DNA of 64,000 bases from Massilia violaceinigra. Lineage in GTDB: Bacteria; Pseudomonadota; Gammaproteobacteria; Burkholderiales; Burkholderiaceae_D. Positions 33,382-40,806 of the stretch are shown piece after piece. Made by a program: the position numbers and the translations under genes. How positions within the stretch are numbered: position 1 is the stretch's first letter; each line of letters begins with the position of its first letter. The notes beneath the pieces were generated by a model that was given only the letters and a program-made list of their open reading frames with translations, had not been told where the DNA came from and did no database searches. Location of the stretch: NCBI RefSeq assembly GCF_002752675.1, contig NZ_CP024608.1, positions 3,658,001 through 3,722,000 on the forward strand, written 5' to 3'.

Positions 33382-35208
33382 CTATCGAATGCAGACCTGG
33401 CGTACGGTGCGCAGGTCGGTGATGCCCAGCAGGACCTTCTCGATACCATCCATTTTCAGGGTCAGCATGCCGTCGTCCAGGGCGGCGGCGAGTAGCGTGG
33501 CGACCCGGCCGCGCTCCTGCAGCAGGCGCTTGATGTTGTCGGTGCCGATCATCAGTTCGTGCAGGCCGACCCGGCCCCGGTAGCCCTTGTTGCACTCGGC
33601 GCAGCCGCGCGCGCGGAACAAGGTGAAGTGGCCATCGCTGCCGGCATGGCGCGTGCGCCAGCCGTCCAGTAGCGCACTGCGCGCCTGCGCGGCCGCGCTG
33701 CCGGCGCCCTGGGCGTGGGGCAGGTCGGCGCAGTACTCGGCGAGCAGCTGCGCCATCTCGGCGCCGTCCGGCCGGTAGGGCTCCTTGCATGCGCCGCACA
33801 GGCGCCTGGCCAGGCGCTGCGCCAGCACCCCGAGCAGCGCGTCGGCGAAGTTGAACGGGTCCATGCCCATGTCGAGCAGGCGCACGATCGATTCCGGCGC
33901 GCTGTTGGTGTGCAGCGTGGCCAGCACCAGGTGCCCGGTCAGCGACGCCTCGATGCCGATGCCGACAGTTTCGCGGTCGCGCATCTCTCCGACCATGATC
34001 ACGTCCGGATCGGCCCGCAGGAAGGCCCGCATCACGGTCGCGAAATCGAGCCCCGCCTTGCGGTTGACCTGCACCTGGCGCAGGCCTTTCTGCGTGATTT
34101 CGACCGGGTCTTCGGCGGTCCAGATCTTGGTGTCGGGCGTGTTCAGGTAAGCGAGCAGGGAGTGCAGGGTAGTGGTCTTGCCCGAGCCGGTGGGCCCGCA
34201 CACGAAGAACAGGCCGTGCGGCTTGTCGACCGCCGAGCGCAGGCGCGCCAGGTTGTGCGGCAGCACGCCCAGCTGGTCGAGCGCCATGGCGTCGCCGGCC
34301 GGCAGGATGCGCATGACGATATCCTCCACCCCGCCGGCGGAGGGAATCGTGGCCACGCGCAGTTCGATGTCGAGCGGGCCGTATTTTTTGAACTTGATCT
34401 TGCCGTCCTGCGGTTTGCGCCGCTCCGACGTATCGAGGTCGCACATGATCTTCACGCGGGCCACCAGCGCATTGCGGTAGCTGGCCGGGATGTCGATGTA
34501 GGGCACCAGCGCACCATCCTTGCGAAAGCGGATTGCGGTGCGCCCGTTGCCGGGCAGCGGCTCGATGTGGATGTCGGACACGCCCTGGCGGCTTGCATCC
34601 ATGATCACCTTGTTGACCAGCTTGACCAGTTCATTCTCGACCGCCTGCGACACCGGCTGCACGGCTTCGCCGTCGCTGTCGTCGTGCGCCATGCCGGACA
34701 AGACCTCGCGCAGTGAGCTGCCGTCGCTGCGAGCGGTGGTGCCGAAGAACTGGTCCACCGTCTGCCGGAACTCGGCGCGCGTGGTGACGCACCAGGCTAG
34801 GGTCGACTTGGGGAACACCTGATTGACGATGCGGCTGGCGCGCACCCGCTCCGGATCGAGCGCGAGCACCAGCAGCCCGTCCTTATCTTCGTCGAGCGGC
34901 AGCCACTGGTTTTCTTCGACGTACTGGGCCTTGAGGTTGCGCAGCAGGAAGCCGGGCTTCATGCGGCCCGGCGCAAACGGCTCGTACGGCACCTTGAAGT
35001 GGCGCGCCAGTGCCTGTCCGATGGCCGCCAGCGGCACCTGAAAGTCCATGACCAGCACTTCCTCGATGTCGAGCAGTTGAGCGTGCGCCGCGTGGTGCGC
35101 GCGTTCGAGCTCGGCGGCGGACAGCAGCGCGTCCGTTACCAGCGCCTCGTACTTGGTATGCGATTGCATGCGGTTCCCGTCATCGCCTTCTGCGAAAACC
35201 ATCATCAT
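33382..35208 (-). CDS. Stand-alone GspE/PilB-type secretion ATPase
   Basis: 608 residues from ATG 35208; an ATG at 35169 (MQSHTKYEALV) is an equally plausible start and neither has a strong ribosome site. N-terminal GspE_N domain (about 25-150), then the hexameric ATPase: Walker A CGPTGSGKTTT, the Asp box TAEDPVEI, Walker B DPDVIMVGEMRD, the His box LVLATLHTNSAPE, and the zinc-type Cys pairs CGACKEPY and CAECNKGYRGR. No GspF, pseudopilin or secretin gene lies nearby, so its machine is unknown. It is a close paralogue of the C-terminal three quarters of the GAF-containing ATPase at 40807-43176, which suggests duplication. Confidence 0.88.
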   Translation of the reverse strand: MMMVFAEGDDGNRMQSHTKYEALVTDALLSAAELERAHHAAHAQLLDIEEVLVMDFQVPLAAIGQALARHFKVPYEPFAPGRMKPGFLLRNLKAQYVEENQWLPLDEDKDGLLVLALDPERVRASRIVNQVFPKSTLAWCVTTRAEFRQTVDQFFGTTARSDGSSLREVLSGMAHDDSDGEAVQPVSQAVENELVKLVNKVIMDASRQGVSDIHIEPLPGNGRTAIRFRKDGALVPYIDIPASYRNALVARVKIMCDLDTSERRKPQDGKIKFKKYGPLDIELRVATIPSAGGVEDIVMRILPAGDAMALDQLGVLPHNLARLRSAVDKPHGLFFVCGPTGSGKTTTLHSLLAYLNTPDTKIWTAEDPVEITQKGLRQVQVNRKAGLDFATVMRAFLRADPDVIMVGEMRDRETVGIGIEASLTGHLVLATLHTNSAPESIVRLLDMGMDPFNFADALLGVLAQRLARRLCGACKEPYRPDGAEMAQLLAEYCADLPHAQGAGSAAAQARSALLDGWRTRHAGSDGHFTLFRARGCAECNKGYRGRVGLHELMIGTDNIKRLLQERGRVATLLAAALDDGMLTLKMDGIEKVLLGITDLRTVRQVCIR

Positions 35209-35275
35209 GTAGATTTTTTGACAATGCCAGCTTGATCCCCCTCACGCGTGCCGGCGGAACCGGCTGGGCGGCGCC

Positions 35276-35426
35276 GTGTCAGTCAGGGCCGAGCAAGTCG
35301 TGTGCGTCGAGGATGGCGTAGATGATTTCCGGATGCCGGTCGAGGCAGCGCCGAATGGCGGTCGGGACCGCCTGGCGGGTCTTGCGGCACAGGCCCGGCC
35401 GTTCGGCGAGCACGATGCTCAGGCCG
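35276..35426. repeat. 151-bp direct repeat, left copy
   Basis: Nearly identical to 37626-37776, with about six mismatches by eye. It covers the last 48 codons of a small gene that is complete only in the right copy. Homology stops abruptly at 35426, after AGGCCG. Confidence 0.88.
35279..35426 (-). pseudogene. Detached 3' end of small conserved hypothetical gene
   Basis: Encodes GLSIVLAERPGLCRKTRQ onward to HDLLGPD and stop, the same 48 C-terminal residues as the intact gene at 37629-38045. Sequence upstream of 35426 is unrelated (a frame continues to 35503 but with different residues), so this is a gene end cut off from its body. It sits 71 nt upstream of the secretion ATPase gene. Confidence 0.8.
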
Positions 35427-35553
35427 TCCTTGCCGGAAAGCACGCCGGACCAGATATCCCGGCGTCTTTTGCACTGCTGCTCATGAGCGAATCGGAGGGG
35501 CAACGTTGTTCCAGTAGCCCTCTTCGGTAGCCAGCCCAGGCGTGCCTTCGTGA

Positions 35554-35609
35554 AGCGAAGCTTTTTGAAAAGCAGCGTAATTGCTGCTTCGATAGCTTTA
35601 AGCTTCGCT
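35554..35609. repeat. Nested inverted repeats forming a 56-nt hairpin
   Basis: Outer arms AGCGAAGCTT (35554-35563) and AAGCTTCGCT (35600-35609) are perfect; inner arms AAGCAGC (35570-35576) and GCTGCTT (35583-35589) are perfect, loop GTAATT. It lies 128 nt inside the left end of the AT-rich islet. Confidence 0.7.
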
Positions 35610-36215
35610 GGGATTGTGTCGCCGTTATCAACTCGGCCAGAAGTTTACCGACAAAAAACCGCGCACTTACGCATTGGATACATAGAAAGCTACACAGTTT
35701 CTCGTACGCTAGGCACCTCGCCCTTAGCCAATCTCAGCGGTTTTGGCAGTTCAGCCCGTGCAAAATAATTCGCGAAAAAATTCAGATTGCGAACCCAATT
35801 AAATACGGGAAGCCGCGCCCGTGGCCACTAATTTCTCGATATAAATTTACTAGAAAAAATTCTGCCGTTAATTAAGGCTAGCTCAAGTTAAGTAAACAAA
35901 AAAATCCTCATTTTTGAGGTTCTTTGTCCTTGGTTCTATTGGACAGGCTTACATTCAGCTAGTAGCATAAACTTCGTCGCACAAAAAAACCATCAATTGC
36001 ATATAGGTAAGGCATCGAGAGATTGGAGGTGCATGTATTCCAAGAATCCTACACTTTAAATATATTATATTTGCGCATGAGGAATGTTTTTCCGATGCGG
36101 GCGTAACAGGTATTTTTCGAAAAGAAATTTTACCAATTAACTTCTATTAGAGTCGCGTAGCAGGCATTACCCATGTCGGTGAAGTGCAAATCCAGCGATG
36201 AAAGAGTTTATATTT
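35610..36215. other. AT-rich intergenic DNA, no gene recognised
   Basis: About 600 nt of composition quite unlike the surrounding GC-rich DNA. I see no convincing gene. A small hairpin CCTCA-TTTT-TGAGG (35906-35919), flanked by A-rich and T-rich tracts, could be a terminator on the minus strand. AT-rich tracts near 36055-36075 could hold the promoter of the following gene. Confidence 0.6.
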
Positions 36216-37136
36216 ATGAAAACTTTAATTTTGGCAAAGATTGTTGTCTTGCTATCGATGTTCGGATGCTGTTCGCTCAGTTATGCGGGAGTTCCTACGT
36301 CACAGCGGCTACAAAGTTTTATCGCGAAAACCGATGCGATTTCAACAAGCGGCAAGCCGACTGCGGAAAGAGCCAAATTAGTCTATGCGGAGTACATGAA
36401 AAATTTCGAAGCTGATGCGACGGCCATAGGTGATGACGAACTAGCCGAATTTTTCGAGGCAACGCAGCATATGATGTTTTATACTCTAGACAAGTCCCAA
36501 TTGCCTTCATTTGAAAGGATGTTTGCTCGCTTAGCTGACGCGGGCAAGGCAACATCGGAACAATACGGAAAGTTATTGCAGATGTATTACGCACTTCGCG
36601 AGTTCGAAAAAGCAAATACTTTTTTAAATCGATATGGCCAAAAGCCCTCATCGGGGGGGATAATCAAGATAAACGACTTGGCAAGCCCGTCGGCGCCGCG
36701 AACCGGCTGGTTTTTGCGGGATAACCGCAGTTTAACTCGGCTAGATTTGGATTTGAATACAGGGAGGCATCTTGTTATTATTACCTCCCCTTATTGCCCT
36801 TTCGCACTCAAGGCACTGTCGGCAATTGAGAGTGATTCAACGCTGGCACCTTTGCTACGTCGGCGAGTTACGGTTATGGTAATGCAGGATTTCAATTTCT
36901 TTTACGATAAATATGCTCATTGGAACCAAATGCATCCACTACTTCCTCTTGTCTTAACGCATAGTCGCGAGGAATGGCCTGAAGTGTCCCATTGGGTATC
37001 GCCTCTGTTTTTGTTTTTCCGCGATGGTAAGCTGGAGTCTAAATTTTCAGGATGGCCATCCGATGAAGATTTGGATAAGGTGTATAGAGGGTTGGGACTC
37101 ACTTTTTCTTCCGCGAAAGCTATCACACAGGAATAG
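36216..37136 (+). CDS. Exported protein with thioredoxin-like C-terminal domain
   Basis: 306 residues from ATG 36216, chosen because AAAGAG lies about 9 nt upstream; an ATG at 36198 would add six residues. Signal peptide MKTLILAKIVVLLSMFGCCSLSYA. Residues 30-150 are helical. The C-terminal part (about 170-300) looks thioredoxin-like: a beta strand then ITSPYCPFALKAL in the place of the CxxC motif, with only one Cys, and a later strand VSPLFLFFRDGKL. A classic redox role is therefore doubtful. Codon use and base composition are AT-rich compared with the neighbours, which suggests acquisition by transfer. It lies inside the islet flanked by direct repeats. Confidence 0.7.
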   Translation: MKTLILAKIVVLLSMFGCCSLSYAGVPTSQRLQSFIAKTDAISTSGKPTAERAKLVYAEYMKNFEADATAIGDDELAEFFEATQHMMFYTLDKSQLPSFERMFARLADAGKATSEQYGKLLQMYYALREFEKANTFLNRYGQKPSSGGIIKINDLASPSAPRTGWFLRDNRSLTRLDLDLNTGRHLVIITSPYCPFALKALSAIESDSTLAPLLRRRVTVMVMQDFNFFYDKYAHWNQMHPLLPLVLTHSREEWPEVSHWVSPLFLFFRDGKLESKFSGWPSDEDLDKVYRGLGLTFSSAKAITQE

Positions 37137-37239
37137 CTCATTCAGGACCCCGTCCGCAACTCAACATATCACTTTAGATGTTTGCCTGAAGGGCCATGCC
37201 AGCATCGCAATGGCTATGACCCGAATCCACCCAAGTCAA

Positions 37240-37615
37240 GGATTTCGTCCGTGCTCAACATGGCTTTTGAGCCAGGTGTTTATGAGGTTTCGGTTTGGGT
37301 TTCTGCGGTTTTGACAGGTTCTCGATGGAGGTAGGTCTGTTTCGCAAGCAGGTTCAGCACCTCGCGCAAGCGCCTGGCGACCATTTTCCCGAGCAGCAGG
37401 GCCGGCATCACAGGTTTGAACGCAGTGTCCGCTTAGGGATGGTTGATGTGGTCGATTTCGCGCAGGGTCGCCTGCTCATGGGCGGTCAACGACCAGAGTC
37501 TGCAAGTTGTCGCACATGATTTTGGCGGTGACATCCTGTACCACGGCCTGCTGGGACACGCCGGAAACATGCTTAAGATTGAGGCGGTGCTTGAGCTGGC
37601 GGAACCGGCAGGGCA
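37240..37615 (-). pseudogene. Decayed C-terminal end of an IS4-type transposase
   Basis: Read on the minus strand from about 37615: CRFRQLKHRLNLKHVSGVS, then QQAVVQDVTAKIMCDNLQTL, the end of the DDE/YREK region of IS4-type transposases. A stop follows, and the homology continues in another frame as LTAHEQATLREIDHINHP, a stop, then PALLLGKMVARRLREVLNLL. The last part shifts again to a basic Lys/Pro tail (KPQKPKPKPHKHL). At least one frameshift and two stops make it non-functional. No terminal inverted repeat was found. The fragment abuts the right direct repeat. Confidence 0.65.
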
Positions 37616-37625
37616 GGGCAGTGCT

Positions 37626-37776
37626 GTGTCAGTCAGGACCAAGCAAGTCGTGAGCGTCTAGGATGGCGTAGATAATTTCCGGATGCCGGTCGAGGCAGCG
37701 CCGGATGGCGGTCGGGACCGCCTGGCGGGTCTTGCGGCACAGGCCCGGCCGTTCGGCGAGCACGATGCTCAGGCCG
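37626..37776. repeat. 151-bp direct repeat, right copy
   Basis: Same sequence as 35276-35426. Here it is the natural 3' end of the intact small gene. The two copies bracket about 2.2 kb. Confidence 0.88.
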
Positions 37777-38045
37777 CGCGCGCTGCGTACCTCATTGTTG
37801 CTGGGCGTGATATGCAGCACCACGCCCAGATGGCTGTGCAAGCGCTCGGCCAGTTTGTTCAGGTCCTCGTAGGTGGCGATATTGTCGATGTGCGCGAGCA
37901 GCTTCTTTTCTTCTTCGCGCGTCAGGCGCAGGATGCGCGTGTCGCTGTCGGCATCGGCCAGCAAGGTCTCGCGCTGGCACACGCAGGCACCAGGCGGACA
38001 TTCTGTTCGGATGGGGAAGGGAAATGCCTGGAGCATCGTCATCAA
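37629..38045 (-). CDS. Conserved hypothetical protein with Cys-rich N-terminus
   Basis: 138 residues. Near the N-terminus there is a Cys motif, TECPPGACVCQRE (C-x5-C-x1-C), then a helical part with LRLTREEEKKLLAHIDNIATYEDL and a C-terminus GLCRKTRQAVPTAIRRCLDRHPEI. I recall similar small proteins in Oxalobacteraceae but know of no function; metal binding through the Cys cluster is possible. ATGs at 38045, 38042 and 38036 are all possible starts. Its 3' end is duplicated at 35279-35426, next to the secretion ATPase, so the gene was probably once directly upstream of that ATPase. Confidence 0.7.
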   Translation of the reverse strand: MMTMLQAFPFPIRTECPPGACVCQRETLLADADSDTRILRLTREEEKKLLAHIDNIATYEDLNKLAERLHSHLGVVLHITPSNNEVRSARGLSIVLAERPGLCRKTRQAVPTAIRRCLDRHPEIIYAILDAHDLLGPD

Positions 38046-38127
38046 TCGCGGCAGCGGTGGGGCACGGCGGAATCACAGGGTAGCGCTGGAGCGGTGGGGC
38101 TGTCAATCGCTGCCCGCGATCGCGACT

Positions 38128-38229
38128 TTAGCTGGTGCGCATGTCTGGTCCGGCAACCTGCCGGACAAAACGCATCAGTTTCGGCCAGAACCGGGCATCG
38201 ATGACGCTCTCTTTGTCCAGGTTGAGTGC
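38128..38229 (-). pseudogene. Possible C-terminal gene remnant
   Basis: On the minus strand an open stretch reads ALNLDKESVIDARFWPKLM followed by RFVRQVAGPDMRTS and stop; it is blocked upstream by TAG (38230-38232). The sequence looks like a genuine protein tail (balanced composition, amphipathic helix) but has no body. It lies directly upstream of the small conserved gene. Confidence 0.35.
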
Positions 38230-38288
38230 CTATCCAGGCACGCCATACACAGCGAGTTTTTCGCTCGACTGGAGTGTTCCGATCGCGA

Positions 38289-38612
38289 TCAGTTCGAGGA
38301 ACAGCCCAATGTAATCTTTTTCGCAGTTATGGCGATGCAGCCATCAGTCAAATAAATGTAAGTTGCCATTCCGCCGTCATTGGGGCGCCAATAATTTACA
38401 TTGCCGGCAAAAGCATTCTTTTGAAGTTGGTCTAAATCGGAAATTTGAGATATTGATTCGACGCCCTCGAATACGATTACTATTTCCTTGCGTTTAGAGT
38501 CATCAGGATTCGCATAATATCCCACTGTGATTTTTACGGTTTTAGCTAAAAAATCCGTCTCCATCGATTTTAGGAGTGCATCGTGCAGCTCAATTTCATC
38601 CACATCATTCAT
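38289..38612 (-). CDS. Hypothetical protein, immunity-protein-like size and style
   Basis: 107 residues, acidic: MNDVDEIELHDALLKSMETD, then VKITVGYYANPDDSKRKEIVIVFEGV and a C-terminal strand with YWRPNDGGMATYIYLTDGCIAI. A small alpha/beta protein with lower GC than its surroundings. I do not recognise the family with certainty. Its size and acidity resemble immunity proteins of polymorphic toxin systems, but no toxin gene is nearby. Confidence 0.6.
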   Translation of the reverse strand: MNDVDEIELHDALLKSMETDFLAKTVKITVGYYANPDDSKRKEIVIVFEGVESISQISDLDQLQKNAFAGNVNYWRPNDGGMATYIYLTDGCIAITAKKITLGCSSN

Positions 38613-38767
38613 GGTATTGCAGTCTCCTTTATGATCCTATCCGGAATGGCCAATTCTGCAAGCCGCAAGACTTCCAGTTGCTTTAACCTTGATGCCAAGC
38701 CCTATCCATATCCTTGAAAGAGGGCCTGTATATTTTAGTGTCCTTGCGTTAGGCAGTTCCCCTGTTT

Positions 38768-39157
38768 TTAGTCGTAGTGGATGAACGAATTTTTTGCGGT
38801 GACTTTTCCATCAGGGCTGAGGGAGACATCACAGTATGCTTTTTCAAACATGAAGCCGTTGAATAGGAAGGTGTGTTGCCCCATCGGAAAACGTTCTTGA
38901 GGAAACCCATAGTGTCGAACAGAAACCTTGCCGCCAGGTTCCTTTTCGAAACCAATATTTTTTTCAAATTTTTCGATCTCCACTGAGATATCAGAGCCCA
39001 ACTGGATTCCGTCACAATAGACCCGTGCCGACCTTTCAGCGGACCAGTTCGAATACCATACGAAAGCCAGGACGGCACCCGGAACGACAATAATTCCGAT
39101 GGCGACTTTCAAAAGTGAATTGACGACGTCCTTCTTGGACTCCGATAAAGAAAGCAT
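38768..39157 (-). CDS. Hypothetical single-span membrane protein
   Basis: 129 residues from ATG 39157. One membrane helix near the N-terminus (LLKVAIGIIVVPGAVLAFVWY), then a soluble domain with ARVYCDGIQLGSDIS, GQHTFLFNGFMFEKAYCDVSLSPDGKV. Topology suggests an exported domain of about 95 residues. The frame extends upstream to 39346, but that part looks non-coding. No ribosome site is obvious. Family not recognised. Part of the variable segment. Confidence 0.55.
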   Translation of the reverse strand: MLSLSESKKDVVNSLLKVAIGIIVVPGAVLAFVWYSNWSAERSARVYCDGIQLGSDISVEIEKFEKNIGFEKEPGGKVSVRHYGFPQERFPMGQHTFLFNGFMFEKAYCDVSLSPDGKVTAKNSFIHYD

Positions 39158-39435
39158 ATTTAAGTTGATAATTCCGTAAAATATTCCGAGGTACTTGCAA
39201 TATTTCTGGCGGTGGTGGTGGCGAGCAGAGATGAACGCCTGATTAGGCATTTTTTGCCAAGAATTTGCCCGATCTGAGTTTGTCAGTGCCAGCAGGCAAA
39301 ACATCGAATGCGACATCATCTTGTCGGGCATGGTCATGACAGACATCCTGCATGCGCGCCGGATTCGTCGCGACTCAAGGAATCGGATCCCCTATTGTGC
39401 TGGCTGAACTCAAGTCGTCCCGCCATGTCCTGACT

Positions 39436-39768
39436 TCAAATATTGATAGCTGGTACGTTGATGCGGTGTCCAAGTTCCGCATTCCCGTACGTGCGCACCA
39501 CCTCCGAAATTACCACGTGATACCCATCGAGCCATCTGGCTTGCGCCGCCTTGGCTTGCAGATGCGCCGGGTGCTGCATCAACGCCTGCAGCGCTTCCAG
39601 GCTCTCCCAGTAATACACGTTCGAAAACAGGCCGGTCGCGCGATTTTCCCACGCCTCTTCACCCAGATAGCCGGGCAGCGCCTTGGCGGCGTCGGCGATG
39701 AGTTTGTCGAGCTGATGGAATTCTTCGTCGAGATGTTTGGTGCCGAAGATAAAAGTGGAGGAGTACAT
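39436..39768 (-). CDS. Antibiotic-biosynthesis-monooxygenase-like (dimeric alpha/beta barrel) protein
   Basis: 110 residues from ATG 39768. MYSSTFIFGTKHLDEEFHQLDKLIADAAKALPGYLG, WENRATGLFSNVYYWESLEALQALMQHPAHLQAKA and WLDGYHVVISEVVRTYGN (each part shown up to its motif) follow the ferredoxin-like pattern of ABM/EthD-like proteins. These act as small oxygenases or detoxification proteins; the substrate is unknown. It is divergent from the signal peptidase gene. Confidence 0.7.
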   Translation of the reverse strand: MYSSTFIFGTKHLDEEFHQLDKLIADAAKALPGYLGEEAWENRATGLFSNVYYWESLEALQALMQHPAHLQAKAAQARWLDGYHVVISEVVRTYGNAELGHRINVPAINI

Positions 39769-39876
39769 GGCCTTGATGGGGAATGAGTGAGCTGCGATTG
39801 TGCCATGTTGGTATCGATATTGCTGGCCAATCATAATTGCATGAGAGAATGCCGCACATTATCATGAAGGAATGCC

Positions 39877-40797
39877 GTGAACTGGAAGCCGAACAAGTGG
39901 ATCGCCACTGCCCTGAACATCTTTTTCTCCCCGCTCGGCTTGGTGTACGCCGGCGCGCCGCGCCTGGCCGCGCTGGTGTTCGGCGGTGCCCTGCTGCTGA
40001 TGTGCGCTATTTTCTTCCTGCTGCCGGGACCCCTTTCCGCTACCGTCATGGTGGCGTTCCAGGTGGCGCTGGCGGTGGTATGCATGAGCGCCGCCTATCG
40101 GATTGCCGCGCGCGCGCCGGTGCGCGCGGTCAGGCCCGTGTCCACGCGCTGGCATGCCCTGCTGGCGATCATGCTGACGTATTTCACCACTGTCGTCGGC
40201 CTGCGTGCCTTCTTTTACGAGACCTTTCGCGCGCCGTCCACGTCGATGGCGCCGGCCATTGAATCGGGCGCCCATCTGCTCGTGCAGAAATGGGGCTACG
40301 GGCATGCCAGCTCCTTCGGGATCACCTTCGCATCGCGTCCGATTTCCGCGCCAATGACACGGGGCGATCTGATCGTGTTCGAGTTTCCGCGTGATCCGAG
40401 CCAGCAATACATCAAGCGGCTGGTGGGTCTGCCGGGCGACAAAGTCGCATACCGCGACCGCCAGCTCTTCGTCAATGGCGCTGCCGCGCGGCTGCGCGAG
40501 CTCGAAGCATACGTGGAACCGGAACAGCAGGTGACCTTCCGGCGCTTCGAAGAGCAACTCGGCAACGTGCGCTTTCAAACCTTGCTGCGCACGGGCGAGG
40601 CCCGCGGCATCAACGAGCCCGATGATTTCGCGTTCAAAGAAAACTGCGTCCACGAAACCATGGCGATGCAATGCGAGGTCCCGCCCGGTCACTACTTCGT
40701 CATGGGCGACAATCGCGATAACAGTTACGACAGCCGCTATTGGGGCTTTGTCCGCGCCAACCAGGTGGTCGGCAAGGTGGTGCGCATCATGCAGTAA
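39877..40797 (+). CDS. lepB: Signal peptidase I with extended membrane N-terminus
   Basis: 306 residues from GTG 39877 (AAGGA ribosome site 6 nt ahead). Two to three helices in the first 115 residues (FFSPLGLVYAGAPRLAALVFG and following), then the S26 peptidase domain: catalytic Ser in APSTSMAPAI, catalytic Lys in YIKRLVGLPGD, and the family box MGDNRDNSYDSRYWGFV. It lies away from the usual lepA-lepB-rnc setting and has an unusual hydrophobic prefix, so it is likely an additional signal peptidase. It may serve a subset of exported proteins. Gene symbol by family only. Confidence 0.85.
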   Translation: MNWKPNKWIATALNIFFSPLGLVYAGAPRLAALVFGGALLLMCAIFFLLPGPLSATVMVAFQVALAVVCMSAAYRIAARAPVRAVRPVSTRWHALLAIMLTYFTTVVGLRAFFYETFRAPSTSMAPAIESGAHLLVQKWGYGHASSFGITFASRPISAPMTRGDLIVFEFPRDPSQQYIKRLVGLPGDKVAYRDRQLFVNGAAARLRELEAYVEPEQQVTFRRFEEQLGNVRFQTLLRTGEARGINEPDDFAFKENCVHETMAMQCEVPPGHYFVMGDNRDNSYDSRYWGFVRANQVVGKVVRIMQ

Positions 40798-40806
40798 GGT
40801 GCCGAC

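Noticed and set aside
33382..35208. Type II secretion or type IV pilus locus
   Set aside because: Only the ATPase is present; no gspF/pilC, pseudopilin or secretin gene is within reach, so calling a full system is not supported.
35550..35768. 72-codon GTG frame with a signal-peptide-like N-terminus (MKRSFLKSSVIAAS)
   Set aside because: No ribosome site; the apparent signal peptide is encoded by the nested inverted repeats, and the rest shows no recognisable pattern.
37873..38355. 160-codon plus-strand frame overlapping the small conserved gene
   Set aside because: Antisense to the gene at 37629-38045 for much of its length, and the remainder opposes the remnant at 38128; no ribosome site.
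38289..39157. Contact-dependent inhibition immunity genes for the TpsA at 48.4 kb
   Set aside because: The TpsA lacks a recognisable C-terminal toxin domain (it ends in Cys repeats) and the small genes are 9 kb away on the other strand.
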